DNA from: Mortierella sp. BCC40632
Lineage: Eukaryota; Mortierellomycota; Mortierellomycetes; Mortierellales; Mortierellaceae
Assembly: GCA_011634665.1 (NCBI GenBank)
Contig: WAEK01000002.1
Coordinates: forward strand, 2,994,501 to 3,058,500
DNA length: 64,000 nt
Direction of reading: 5' to 3'
Part shown: piece after piece, positions 37,721 through 49,696 of the stretch
Numbering within the stretch: the first letter of the stretch is position 1
How the letters are laid out: each line of letters begins with the position of its first letter
Translations under genes and position numbers: made by a program
The notes under the pieces: generated by a model
What the model saw: the letters and a program-made list of their open reading frames with translations, nothing else
Databases searched by the model: none
What the model was told of the DNA's origin: nothing

Positions 37721-38834
37721 ACTTTCGATAAAGAGAGAAACTCTACTTTGCAGAATAAATGAGAAAACATCCTCCTTCCCTTTCTTTACCTCTAAAGATC
37801 ATGTGGAGTCAGGAAAAAAATGCGTCGTATCTACCTATCTACCTATCCTCAACCTATTTGAGGAAGTTTTATCTAGGTGTTAGTAGTGTCGATAGTTGTG
37901 TTGACTATGAGCTGTGGTAGCGTGTCTTGCCTGGATGATGGCGCTCTATCGCTTTTGTCTACTACCATTTTGTTTCCTCATTTGACCAATCGACATTAGC
38001 TGTTTGTAGTCACAAGACAAATACGTCAGGAGATGGTCTGTGCTTCAAATAACCTCGCCTACTCTGTCCTCCTTCCTTCTCAGGGGATCGTACATGCACA
38101 ATTCCCCTTTTTGAACCCACCATGATACATTGCTCGGGTTTACAGATGAAAACAGGAGTGTATGAGTGGTGATGTCAAAATTCAGTTGAGTAACGCACCA
38201 CTTTCAAAGATGATTGATCAAAGGGATATGATCGAGTGAGGATGTAGCCGTTAGAGGCCCAATAAATAAATAAAAGATATCCAGCAGGTGAATCGTGGAA
38301 CACTTGCCTATCCACGCCTTGCCAAGGGATCGCCTTCCCGCAAAAACGACCAAACGACTGTTATCAAGGAGCCACAGGTGGCCCGAGTCAACTCAAGTGA
38401 TCAATTTTATCCTAGTCTAAAGGATGGTGTGGTTGCGATAGAATTCCTCCTGTTACTCTCAAACAGCAAAACAGAGAATACCAAGGTGCTTTCTCCATTC
38501 ATACAGGATGTGCTCACTGTGCAAGAGCAGGGCACTCATGGCCCAAGATACACAAAAGGAAACCAGATTAAGGCTAAGCAGGGAAAGCACTTAGTCAAAT
38601 CTCGCTTGGTTGGAGCTTTTGTCCTTCCAGAGAGCCTTTTAGCTCTGTCTTCTTTCAAAAAGTACCTAGCCATTAATCCTACTTTGTACCTTCAGGACAG
38701 GAAATCTGAATGGTTCCTTTTTTACTACAAAGTCTTCTCTCTCTCTCTTAGTATTCCTTCTAGACAATCCTAAATTGGCAAGAAAAGAGCGAGATGAAAT
38801 CGAGCACCATAAATAAGAGCCAAAGTATCAGCTT

Positions 38835-38867
<33 letters not shown>

Positions 38868-39564
38868 CTTCGCCTGAAATCGAGTCTACATATCCTGTTT
38901 CTCCTCATACCCAAATAAAACCACCTTTCACTATATTCTCAATTCCTCCAAATAGGTTTCAAAAGATTCTCAACATTTCTTGGACTGGTGCTCATTGTCC
39001 AGAGTACCCTCTCCAGTGCTACCACGAGTTTTCCCTCCACTTTTGATTCTCTAACAAAAAAAAAAAAAAAAAAGACTGTCAACACTTTTGTTCCTCCTTT
39101 GGTTATCAGCCATCCAGTAGAGATTACGACGATTACGTGACCTATTGTTTAAACCCTCTGCTTCCAAAAAGATGGTTTACCAGAACTAACGGGGGAACTT
39201 GAACTAGTAGCTTACTGATACCTCCTACCTCCTTCTCTTAGTGTCAAGCTCCTAGATTTTTCAATTAAAAAAAAAAAAAAAAGTTCAAATTGGATGACGC
39301 CTTTTTTTTCCCCGTCCAATGCTTAACCTCTCTTCTCCAATGCCTAGTCCTTCCTACCATTCACCCTCAATAGACCATGCTAAAAAAACCAGGATAATGT
39401 CATACTAAAGCATTCGTCTTCCTCAAGTCTGAAAGCGACAATTTGTCGCTTTTGCTTTTTCGCACTCCCTGATGCATTTCACGCAACTAAACAGTCGAGA
39501 CGAACACAAGATCGATACAAACTTAAGGAAGACGATTGAATTTTTAGTTTTCCTTGTGCAGAAG

Positions 39565-39567
<3 letters not shown>

Positions 39568-39633
<66 letters not shown>

Positions 39634-39642
39634 GAGAGAGAG
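39568..39642. repeat. GAAA/GA microsatellite
   Basis: (GAAA)n passing into a (GA)n run with one GGGA interruption. Simple sequence in intergenic DNA; open frames across it are artefacts. Confidence 0.95.
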
Positions 39643-40305
39643 TAGGGTCTAAGGTAGATGCCACTAGCACCGTTAGGTATCCTTGTCCAAAGGCCAAAAA
39701 TCGTCTGGGTATGCGATGTGGTCAAGGCATCAGCGTACATTGACAATGCTATCTTCAAAATTCATCTCAGGAGAGGAGAAAGTGGTCGCGTCTTGTTATT
39801 TACATTAGCCTAAATGATCATACTGAGAAGGAGAGAGAGAGAGAGAGAGAAGGACATGAGCATAAACGGCCTAGTCGAACCTAATAGGCCAGGGATCCTT
39901 TTAGCCCGACAGGGATCCCGAAAGGGAAAAAAAAAAAAGCTTCATGTGTGCATTGATGTAGGGGTAGCCTCTTCTCAGACACTTCTGAAAGAAACGGACT
40001 GCAGTGCCCGTTTCGGACCCTCGCTCCTGCTCTTCAGCGGTCTAACGCGTAAAAAAAAAAAAAATCTAACCTCGAGTCTACGGTACCTTTTTGCATTTTC
40101 AAGGAGGGGGGGACGTTTCCGGCTATCCCTGAGGAACTAATGCGGGCCTCTCCTGGACACCTCTAGCTCGAGCTAAGCCTCAGGGACTAATTCAACTTTG
40201 GAGCAATTTCTAGCAAGAGTATCCTACATACACCTCTTCACTCATCGGGCAAGGAGTCCAAGGCAGAAGCAAATGTGATGGGGAAAAAGGCTTTTGGATC
40301 AAATG

Positions 40306-40313
40306 TATAAAAG
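40306..40313 (+). promoter_or_regulatory. TATA box of the small secreted protein gene
   Basis: TATAAAAG, 165 bp upstream of the ATG at 40471. It is one of the few canonical TATA boxes in the window, which suits a strongly or conditionally expressed secreted-protein gene. Confidence 0.65.
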
Positions 40314-40470
40314 GTGAGAGCGAGACTCTGTTTCTTTTTTCTTTTTTTTTCCTTTACACAGCTCACTTCTTCACTTCAGATCATCCAGTGCCTTCACCTA
40401 GCTAGACACCTACACCTTTTCCCCTACAACTGCCTTGAACACTCCTCTTTTATTATATCCTTCAACAACC

Positions 40471-40722
40471 ATGGTTTCAAACAAGTTCTTGTCCCTGTTT
40501 GCATTGTGCCTCATTGCCATGAATGCCTTGGTCCTTGCAGCTCCAGCCGGTGTCGAACCTACCAAGTCCCAGACACCAAGCCCAACTCCCAGCAATTCTT
40601 CATCCGGCGGCGTTGGAGCTCTCGCTCTCCGAAAAGACGCTGAGGAAGCGAAAGTCAGCCCTTTTTCCTCTCCCTCCTCCTCTCCCTCCCCCTCTTCAGT
40701 CGTGGTGGTTCCCGGTAACTGA
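40471..40722 (+). CDS. Small secreted protein, Ser/Pro-rich
   Basis: A single exon of 83 residues. MVSNKFLSLFALCLIAMNALVLA is a clear signal peptide with an AxA cleavage site near residue 24. The mature part is Pro/Ser/Thr-rich (PTKSQTPSPTPSNSSSGG) with a short charged block (LRKDAEEAK) and no cysteines. A TATA box stands 165 bp upstream and the start context is CAACCATGG. It could be a cell-wall or secreted peptide, or the first exon of a longer gene, since no conserved domain is present. Confidence 0.6.
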   Translation: MVSNKFLSLFALCLIAMNALVLAAPAGVEPTKSQTPSPTPSNSSSGGVGALALRKDAEEAKVSPFSSPSSSPSPSSVVVVPGN

Positions 40723-41229
40723 GGCCTCTCTCCTCTCTTCCTCTCGGGTGTTCTTTCTTCTCGACTTTTGAATGGAATATTCCACTCTTTGGGTTCATTT
40801 AACTCGTACAAAGTGACACCAATGCTTAGAACTAGTTCCTCTCAGTTAGTTTGACTTTTCCTATCTTTCCCTTGGATCGGACACGGAGCAGACAGTCGGG
40901 TTATAGTAAACATCCAAAAAATTTTGAAGTCTTTGTTTCTGATTTTTTTTTTTTTTTTTTGTTTGTTTGTTTGTTTGTTTGTTTACGGACCAGTCTACTA
41001 GATCCCCTCATCGTTCCATTGTCTTTAGTTGGTCGAGGAAAATATATTATATAAAAGCATAAATCAGCAAGTTGTTCAATAGTTGGTTGGTTTGGAGTTG
41101 ACTCCTTTTGCGTCTCATTAGTTTTCTTATAAATAGTAGTATCTATCTGTTTATATTTTACATATAGGAAATAAGAGTTGCATCATTTCTTCCTCTTCTT
41201 TGGAGGGAAGGATGGGGTGGGTACGGAGC
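40723..41229. other. Convergent 3' flank
   Basis: 507 bp between two convergent genes. It has a T16 run followed by (GTTT)n at 40940-40985 and AT-rich sequence with several AATAAA-like strings suitable for 3'-end formation of both genes. No gene. Confidence 0.5.
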
Positions 41230-44200
41230 TCAAAGAGCAATCGCTCCATCCCCCGAGTTTGTATGAGGCTCTGGCGGAGGAAGGGTCTGATTCAAACTGG
41301 TCTCGGTCATCGCCACGTTCCTCGTCAAAGAAGTCGGAAGAGGAGGTGATAGTGGTAACTCTAATCCTATCGAGCCACCTGGGGATGAATCCAACGAAAT
41401 AGGAAGACTGAGCAGTCCAGACTCGGATTTGGAACCATGGTATCCCTGAAGTCGTCTTGTGGATCCAGAAATGGTATCCATTCTTGAAGGCAGGTTCGTA
41501 GTCGATGAAAATGTTAGTCCTCTTCGCCCGAGGAGCCGACTTCGGCAAGGTGGATCGAGAGAACCCTTGGGCGAATTATCATCATCTCTGTTATGAGAAG
41601 AGTCTTTTTCATATTCTTCCTCAATCTCATCAACCGACTTTTTGTTCTTCCTGAAGATAGACCCGACGATCGAGCCAACAGACCGGACGGATCGGAGCGA
41701 GCTGGTGGCTGCCGAGAGTGAGGTCCGTGTTGACTGGATCGATCCAGGTCTTGACTCCAATGCTAGTTCGTGCTCGCTTAGTGCTTGAATACTAGGCGAC
41801 GCTTGATCAGCATAGTCTACAATCTTGATGCTTTCAAAGGACGACGATACCTCCACATGCGTGACTGTGGATTGGAACGCCGGTGATGGCTGAGGATCCA
41901 TGGCAGAGGCATACATAGGAGTATCTACCCCACTTGGAGTAGAATAGATGTTGGGAGTGAACCCATTAGTAATAAACATGGAGTTGGGTCGGTCAAGGGT
42001 AAAATTCTGACTTGGTGCTCCAGGCGGGCTTGCCGGGCGCAAGACGTGTTGTTGTTCGGGGACCGACTCTGGCGGAGCTCCTCGTGGATAATGGATATGC
42101 AAGATTGGCCTATGGTGCGCATTAGTTTCAGTGACAAAATCAGTAAGTGTTGATATTGCTTAATAATTTTCCGTGTTCACATCAAAACATAGCAAATAGT
42201 GGGGACTGAGGATTAGAGTCGCCGAGTCAACTTACATTTTGGCACTCATGAAGAGACTAAGCATTTTGCCTCGCTGCTTCTCTCCAAACCGATTCTTTGT
42301 CAAAACGCCTTCCCCGACGATAGCAATAACATCGGGCATGAAAAGATGCTCCTGTAGGACCCGATGCATCACGCACAAGATCATGTTGACAACGGAGTCA
42401 CTACTTCCGCCATTGGCAACCGAGAGATCTATAGGCTGCGGTCGCGTCTGAATAACACATACAACCGCCTGTTGGTCCGCTTGAAATACGATGCTAAAAG
42501 GACATGATGCACAGAAAAAAAAAAGAGTAAGTAATTAATCTTGATTGGTTACATTACTGCTAGTCAGCAAGCCAAAATATTCATAGGTCTGATGATCCTA
42601 CCATCCACTGGGTGCAATACATGGGTGAGCCTTCTCAATAGTAGCCTCAATATCCATTGGGAAATGCATCAATCCATTGACCTCGAATGTCTCGCAAATT
42701 GGTCCTAGTACAAAGAGAAGACTAGTTGCCCTTCCTCCATTAAAGCGCTCGTTCGAGTAATTCCAGAGGAATCCAATCTCCCCTGTTCGTACAAATGTTT
42801 GAGAAGCGGACCCTGGTCTTGGTCCACGTCCTCCATGGATGTCACCATTCGCCAAGGTTGCGTTGAATCGGGATGTATTGATGTCCAGAAGGGGCGATGT
42901 TGGATCCGCTTCAACCAACAAGGGCGATATAGTACCAGGATAAGCTTGTGCGTTGGAGTCAGACGACACCCATATCTCACCGATCTCTCTTGACAGACAG
43001 ATTTCGCGACTCTCTGGGTTTACAATGGCTACTGTTGTTCCACATACGGGCTAGCAAAAAAAATAGGTTAAATGGTGAAAAAAAGTTAGGTCATGGTCAA
43101 AAGGAACGTGTCGGAGAGAGCCTGCAAAAGCATGCCTTTCAAAAAGGGTGCGCAGGATACTTACAATTCCACTGTCTTCAATCCAGATGCCTGTCGGATC
43201 CTCTTGCTCAGATGTTATTTGGACAATACCTCTTCTCAGCGCCCTGAGCGAGAGATGGAGCCGAACAGGCTCAATATTCATATAGGACCGTGAAGACACG
43301 AAAGGGTTGGTGGCATGCCCAAACATTCCATGAATGCGAACTGAATCAAGGCCAAACGTTGCAAATCGTCTCTCAATTCCTTGATGGACCTCTGTCCTGG
43401 GTCGCTCGTCATCCACATAAAGAAGCATATTTTGAATATCTGAGAAATTGAATGACGAAGGCATGGACGGGTCCTGGGCTACTAGAACTTGTTCAAGCAT
43501 TGCGTAGTTGAGCAAGCCATCTTTTGCTATTTTGAGAAGAAAAAAAATCAAGAAAACCATAAATATCACTTCAACCGTCAGTGTTTGGCACTACGAAACT
43601 ACCAAGTTGCCCAAACAATGAGCAAAAAAAAAAAAAAAAAAAAAAAAAGACTTGCCTCCATGTCGTTCAAGGGCCTCAAAATAAATATGCGGAGAGGCCA
43701 AAAAGTCCGAGTATGCAATCATCACTGTGGGGGCGCCTGTATACACGCCTAGCGCACATGACATCAGCAACCCAATACCCTCCAGTGACTTCCAGCAAGA
43801 GACTATTGGCCGGCTTGTCTTCATCCGACATTGGACCTTGAGTGCTTTGCACTGAGATAGGAGAGCCGCATGCGTCATTTTGACCAAGGTCCGTCGCATG
43901 TCTGTTGAATAATGAACAAAAATCATAGCTGGCGCTGTTGGCATCAGCGATGCCCTCGGAGGAGAGAACAAATTAGATTCCTTTCCGAGACCACGATTCA
44001 ATTTGGGTGCCTTGGAAATGTTAAAGACGGTTGGAACGACAGCATCCTGTCGAGCCCCAATGTAAGCTTTCATATGGATCATGGTCGTCTTTTGCTTCAT
44101 GATTTCTTCCGTAGCTGTGTTTCCGATTAAATGAGAGACCCGAAGTTCTGTCAAAAGACCCATTAACAAGACAACATCATCATGCAAGCGAGATGGGTCC

Positions 44201-47200
44201 ATGAGTTGAATGGGGACTGGAACCAGTCCCAGAAACCAGCAAGCATAGACTGTCGCTGCAAACTCGATCCCGTTTGGAAAGAGGAGAACAATCTTATCCC
44301 CCGCCTTGTAACCGCCTCGCTTTTCAATAAAACTAGCAATACTGGCAATCTTGTAACCAAATCGACGGAAGGTGACAGCCTTTGCGTCTTTTCCTCTATG
44401 ATCCAATCCAAGGAAAGCAATGTCCTCTTCATTGACAATGTTTCGCCATACCAGCAGCTCTGGTAAACTGGTAAACTGAGATAAATCAAGCTTGGTACGT
44501 TCATCCACAATCTCTTGTGGGTTACCACAGCAGGAGTACTGGAACATTCGAGCATGGGGAGGTAGTACAGACTCTCTTGTAGAGACGGCGCCTAGATAAT
44601 AGCATGGCAATTTAGAATATATTCAGTGGGCATTCAATAGGATCATGGCGTCAAGATCATTTCGCACCGACACCTACCAGAGCCCCAAATACCGCCGACG
44701 GTGTCGTCTCCGACAGCGATCCTCGAAATGGTATCATCCACCGATGTTTGAATGTGTATGAGCTTTAGTCGACCAAGTTCCAAGAGCTTTCGGCAAAGAA
44801 TCGAATGGAGCATGCGCTTGCCGTTCTTGTATGTTCGAGGAAGACTTCCTGGAGCGGCGATTGCGATGCAGTACAAACGCAAGTCGTGGTAGTCCTCCAT
44901 GGCTCGCTGGACAAACTCGGATAATCTGGTCAAATCAGAGCGCTGATGTCGCGGCGTCTCTGCGCAGATCACTGGTAGGCGTTCACCATTTACCGACAAC
45001 TCCAAAGCAGTGCTATTTATCATTTGAATGGGAGAACGCACAAATAGATCGAGGTCAGACTAACAATGCCTCCCACGGAACAAAGTTACTCAAAACAACG
45101 AAGAGAGCCCAGTCCATTGTATCCATACCATGACGTAAAACCCACAATGCGTTCCATAATCGTGTTACACACATCTGTCGTGTAATGGTATTCATAGCCC
45201 GAGAATGCCGTCCGTTTTCCAGTAACATGATAGATAGCCTGTCGAATTCTATCCTCATAGTGTCCGAAAACAACCACGCGACCTTCGATAAGTCCTCCAA
45301 AAAGCCCTGTTCTAAGGAAACCAGCCGGAACAGGGTCATATACCTCGGGGATCATTGTATCAACTGGTACGATGAGAGGGAGCGCATGAAAGATAGATTG
45401 GGAGTGTTTTGGAAGTTCCCAGAACCCAAATGCCAAAGATGGCGAGTCCACCCAAATCTCTCCGACACGGTTTGGTTGACAGAGGGCTGTCGTCTCTGGA
45501 TCTACAATTGCCAGAGTTGCTGGGATGGGCGGGTGAAAAGGCGATTGAATTATTGAGAGGGAAAGTTAGTAAGGGTCACACTCCCGAGATGATCTGCATC
45601 TTATAGATCATGAGTGTCTCAGGCCCAATCGAAAAGTAAAAATTGATAAAGACCCGATGTACTTACCTCGAGCAGTAGTGTAACCAAATGCGCCAACGAG
45701 CATGACTCCCTTCTCAGTCGATCGCTGGAGCGCCGCATCCCCTGTTGCTAATACTTTAATAACACCATGTCTCAGCGCCTTCCTATCCAACAGATAGTTG
45801 CATATCTCGTCGGATGCTGGCGAATGTCCTTTTGGGAGAGACTGGGCTGTCTCTGAACCAGGGGCCGGTCCTCTCTTCGTCTCATACTCAAATCCAAAGT
45901 CGATTAAGTCTGCCCCACGTGGGAAGGGCAGGTGATCTCTCATACTCAGGATCATTCCTCCATGTTCCGGAAGGCTACAAAACGGCACGACAACGTGTCG
46001 TGGTGAATGAACTCCTAACTCTGCAAGGAATTCATCTGCAAACTGTTGGTCCAATCGAGGCTGCACTAAAAGTGCCTCAAGGAGAAATACTCGGAATGAG
46101 GATAGATGGATGCTGCTACGCCTCGTACGCGAGTTTCTTGTCGTCATGGATCTACCTTGAAGAAGCTCACGAGCGCCTTCGTACTCTCCGATTGCAATAG
46201 TGACGCCATATCGCTTAGCACACTCCTCCCACACGCCTGGTGTCTCGGTCGCTCCACTGTGCACAAACACCGTGTGGTTGCCTCGATAGACACCAAATAA
46301 ACCGCCAAGAATGAGCCCCGCCTGCTGACGGGGTTCGAGCCAGCTCATAACCCTATCACGCTCAAAGACTTCTTCTTTGAGATGATCGTTGTCAGTACCG
46401 AGTGATCGGGGAGTCGAAGACATTGATTGAGACCCCAAAGAGACCGGAGTTGATGGCATCGAAGAGGAGAATGGGGCAATCTGCGGACTTGGTGTTGTAG
46501 ACGGGTTGGGAGGGAAAGTCGTTGTTTCGGGGTCTTCGGAATCCGATGCAGTGGGTGAAGGTGGGAGTGCTGGTGACTCCAGTGTCTTTGTCGAGTTTTC
46601 TGTTACGGTTGGAATGATCTCAGGAGACCGGGGTTGAGCTGGCGATTGTGGTGGTCGTCCAATAGTGTGCACAAGAGCTTGACACTGCGAGAGAATTGTC
46701 CTGTGACTGATAGCGACACCTTTCAGCTCGCCGTTCGGGGCCTTTGTGTATTCAATGTAGGCGAGGTCAGGTAGATCCATTTTCTGCAGCGCTTCTTTCT
46801 TTTTCGAGTGCAAATTCCCAAGAGTATCCGTCTTCCACCAGGTAACATTGGCTGGCCAATCCACTGACTTGTTGGAGGTAAGGTCGCGTGTCAAGGCCTT
46901 GTGATTGTATTCGGTCGTCAGTGCGAGTTCTGTCTGAGTGTAGCTGAGGATGTAGGTCATCTCAGCAAAATCTTCGATCACATTGATAGGCACGGCTGTC
47001 ATCCCTGCAAGCATACAGCCATAGAATGCGGACATGAAATCCATGACCTCCGATTTCCGATACACTAATGCGACTCGGGCTCCGCGCCGTAGCTGTGTCT
47101 TTTGAAGAATTGCCTGACCAATTCGCTCGGCTCTGTCATAAAGTCGTTCCCAGGACCACGAGCCTACTTCTTGTCCTTTGACGTCGACTGAAGTGAAAGC

Positions 47201-48180
47201 AGGGGCTGCCTGTGTCGAAGGATGATTTCCGCGATGTCGCAGAATGTCGATAATGTTCTCAAACTGTGCCATTGGCATGGCAGTGACTGTGTCTACGGTT
47301 TGATTAGGGAAGATCCGTGGCTCTAATGGAAGCATCTGGTTCCCAGCTAGATCAGCAGGATTGATCTTGGAGCGTTCCATTGATGGGTGGGTGTGCAGAG
47401 GACGCCACGATGCCTCACCAATTGGCCCTAGCAAGGCGTAGCAACATCCACAAAAAAAAAAAACAACCAAAAGTGAGTCGAGACAATTTTAGACCCCCTT
47501 TTTCGAAAGACAATTCTACTCGGCTCTGCTTTGTTCCAATACCTGGTAGGCGTGCATGGTCTGGAGGGCGGTGGTGGTGGTGGTGGTGGTGGTGAATGTG
47601 CGGCCGAGGAGGCGGAAGATGAAACTGGCGAGTGGGCGTGCGTACAAGACCATGTCCGTGTTGCCCATGTCCTTGATTATGCCCTTGTATAAATCCAGGA
47701 CCATAGCTATGCCCATGCATGTGTGGAGGAGGAGGTCCTGATCGTCCACCTGCACCATACCTGTCTGCGGTAGGAAATGGCGGGCGAAAGTGAACTGGGG
47801 AAGCGGAGGCTGCACCGCCCACCAAAGGCCCATGCACGGGGATACGTAAAGGGGTCGGCGGACCTGGGCGTTCTGCGAGATTGTAAATTTTTTTGTCCAA
47901 AAAGAATGTGAGCACGGATGAACGTTACACGATTTGCCACCGAGTCAGGTTATCATGGAGCTACTCATGGCATGGCATCCATGAGTGTTCCATTCTGGCT
48001 GAGATGTCGGGTCCACGTGGCACACAGTAAATGAGGCGTTGGGAATTTACCTGAGAATCCAGGAGGACGCGATGGCGGAGGGCGACGGATCAAATGGATG
48101 GGATGTGGTGGGGGGATGGAGCCATGGACCGGGTAGAGAGGCGGGCCTGCAGCAGGAGATGAAGATGGATGCGACTGCAT
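41230..48180 (-). CDS. DIP2/CPS1-type protein with two adenylate-forming (FAAL-like) domains
   Basis: Homolog of animal DIP2 and fungal CPS1/Mug62, which carry tandem AMP-binding domains and are linked to lipid homeostasis. Ten exons: 48180-48051, 47872-47543, 47427-45667, 45519-45129, 45012-44678, 44591-43656, 43526-43165, 43050-42602, 42493-42236 and 42109-41230; phases agree, giving about 1943 residues. The N-terminus is Pro/Gly/His-rich with an eight-His run. Domain 1 (about 190-980) includes YRKSEVMDFMSAFYGCMLAG, AYIEYTKAPNGELKGVAISH, NRVGEIWVDSPSLAFGFW and CTALELSVNGERLPVI. Domain 2 (about 990-1650) includes ALLFPNGIEFAATVYAC-like sequence, FVHYSTD, GTTVAIVNPE, EIGEIWVSSDSNAQAY, GEIGFLW and RFGEKQRGKMLSLFM. 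A Ser-rich tail of 290 residues follows. The P-loop-like YTKAPNG/HYSTD sites are weak, so catalysis is uncertain. Intron 6 starts with GC. The start Met 48180 was chosen for context; the frame is open to 48651. Confidence 0.9.
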
Positions 48181-49314
48181 GGCGCTCGCGGCGCGAGAAT
48201 GGGAAGGGGCTTCGATGGGCACTCGGAGCGTGGGATGAGGAGGCGACGTTTTCAGGCACGGCGGAGAGGGGGAGGGAGTGAGAAGGGGTGAGAGAGGGGG
48301 ATGCTGAATGGAGTCGGAGAGCACAGCCGATGGCGCAGTGGAGGGTACAATAGGAGGAATGCAGATCGAGGCAATGGACAGTGGAAAAGTAAGAAAGACG
48401 AGTGGAATGGAAAGGAGAGATGTCTGTTGGAATGAGTAAAAAGCAGATTGGCGATGACAGCAATGGACAGAGTAAGAGCGAGAGAGTGAGAGAAAGAGCG
48501 GGAGAAAGAGAGAGAGAGAAAAGAGAGAGTGAAAGAGAAAAGAAAGAATGCTCTCTCCTCTCATCGCCCTGCCCACCACCTCAGTACAGGCCCGCAAGCC
48601 AGCCAACTGACGAGCAGAGCCTCTGCACGCGCCCATCTTTACCGCACTCACATCAACTCTTTCTTGTTCTCTCTCTCTCGCTGTTCTCGGAGTCTGGACA
48701 GAGCCTCAGCGTCCTGCTCACTCCCAAGACCATATCAGGACAGTTCAAGTCAGGACACAGTGTCGCCCCACGCTCGTTCGTTGTGCCTAGAGGCCGATGT
48801 CTATGCCAACTGTCCGTACCAAAAGTCGCCAGCTGGATCGAGGAAGATGGCGCCAAAAAAGAGAAGTCGATCGGAGCCTTTGGTGTCTGTTTGTGCACAG
48901 GTACGCCGTCCGCGCCCTTCAATGCCGACTCTGCATGAACTGCCACATGCCTGCCGGACCAGCTCTCCGCTTCATTTTCCACACATGAGAGCACAAGGTG
49001 GAGCATCAGGTAACTCCAAGTATAAAAAAAAAAAACGTCAGACCAGAAGGGTTACGTTGCTTGTGCATTCTTCGGGTCAACCAGATTCCAATGTGTTGTC
49101 CTTCTCCCTGCAAAATAGATTGTCCTCGATGTACCTGACGAGCCGCATGGCTCTGCAAGGAGACGGGGAAGGCGTTTACTCCCCTCGATCCTTGTTCGTG
49201 CTGCCATCTGCTCTCTTTCTCTAAGGGACATGGCTACTGTCTCAGCTGCCTACCCTTTTACATCCTTGCCTCGAACCACATTGTTCTCCCTCTCCTTCCT
49301 TGAGTGAAGAGGGA

Positions 49315-49379
<65 letters not shown>

Positions 49380-49696
49380 CATTATCTCTCCTCCGTAGGC
49401 TTTTCCTTCTTTCTATGCGTCGACAATAATAATTTGTCTTTGAGATGATGTACGACAACACAAAAAACTAAAATAGAGAGCAATGGAACTCTCCTAATGG
49501 GCCTTTTGCCTGATTCCCTGTCGACCAGGACGGGTGAAGAAACATTATTGGTCACTCTTTTCTCTCTCTCTCTCTCTTCCTACTCCTCTCTCTCCTTACA
49601 AAGCCAGTCGGGTCCTTTTTCCTCTCCCACTTCTCTCAAGTTCACGTACGCTTTGGTATTTGTATCTTTGGTTCTCTACTTTACTGTCTATTCGTA
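48181..49696. other. Intergenic, RPAP2 to DIP2
   Basis: 1.5 kb holding the DIP2 promoter region and RPAP2 3' flank. It includes G/A-rich sequence with (GAGA)n near 48480-48540, a long (GA)n run at 49319-49376 and CT-rich DNA near 49558-49600. Forward frames of up to 231 codons here are repeat-driven and lack motifs. Confidence 0.5.
49319..49376. repeat. (GA)n microsatellite
   Basis: About 29 uninterrupted GA dinucleotides on the plus strand, between RPAP2 and DIP2. Confidence 0.97.

Larger units (their letters stand above)
37721..40470. other. 2.7 kb gene-poor region
   Basis: Contains a (GAAA)n(GA)n microsatellite near 39568-39642 and several A/T homopolymers (for example T29 near 38838-38866). 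A Met-free forward frame runs 38288-38773 for 161 codons, but it has no motif and its length is within what chance gives in a window this size. A TATA box for the next gene lies at its right end. Confidence 0.5.

Noticed and set aside
38288..38773. 161-codon Met-free forward ORF
   Set aside because: Length is within chance expectation for this window; no start codon, motif or partner exon.
48402..49224. Forward ORFs of 178 and 231 codons
   Set aside because: Driven by GA/CT repeats in the DIP2 promoter region, with no conserved features.
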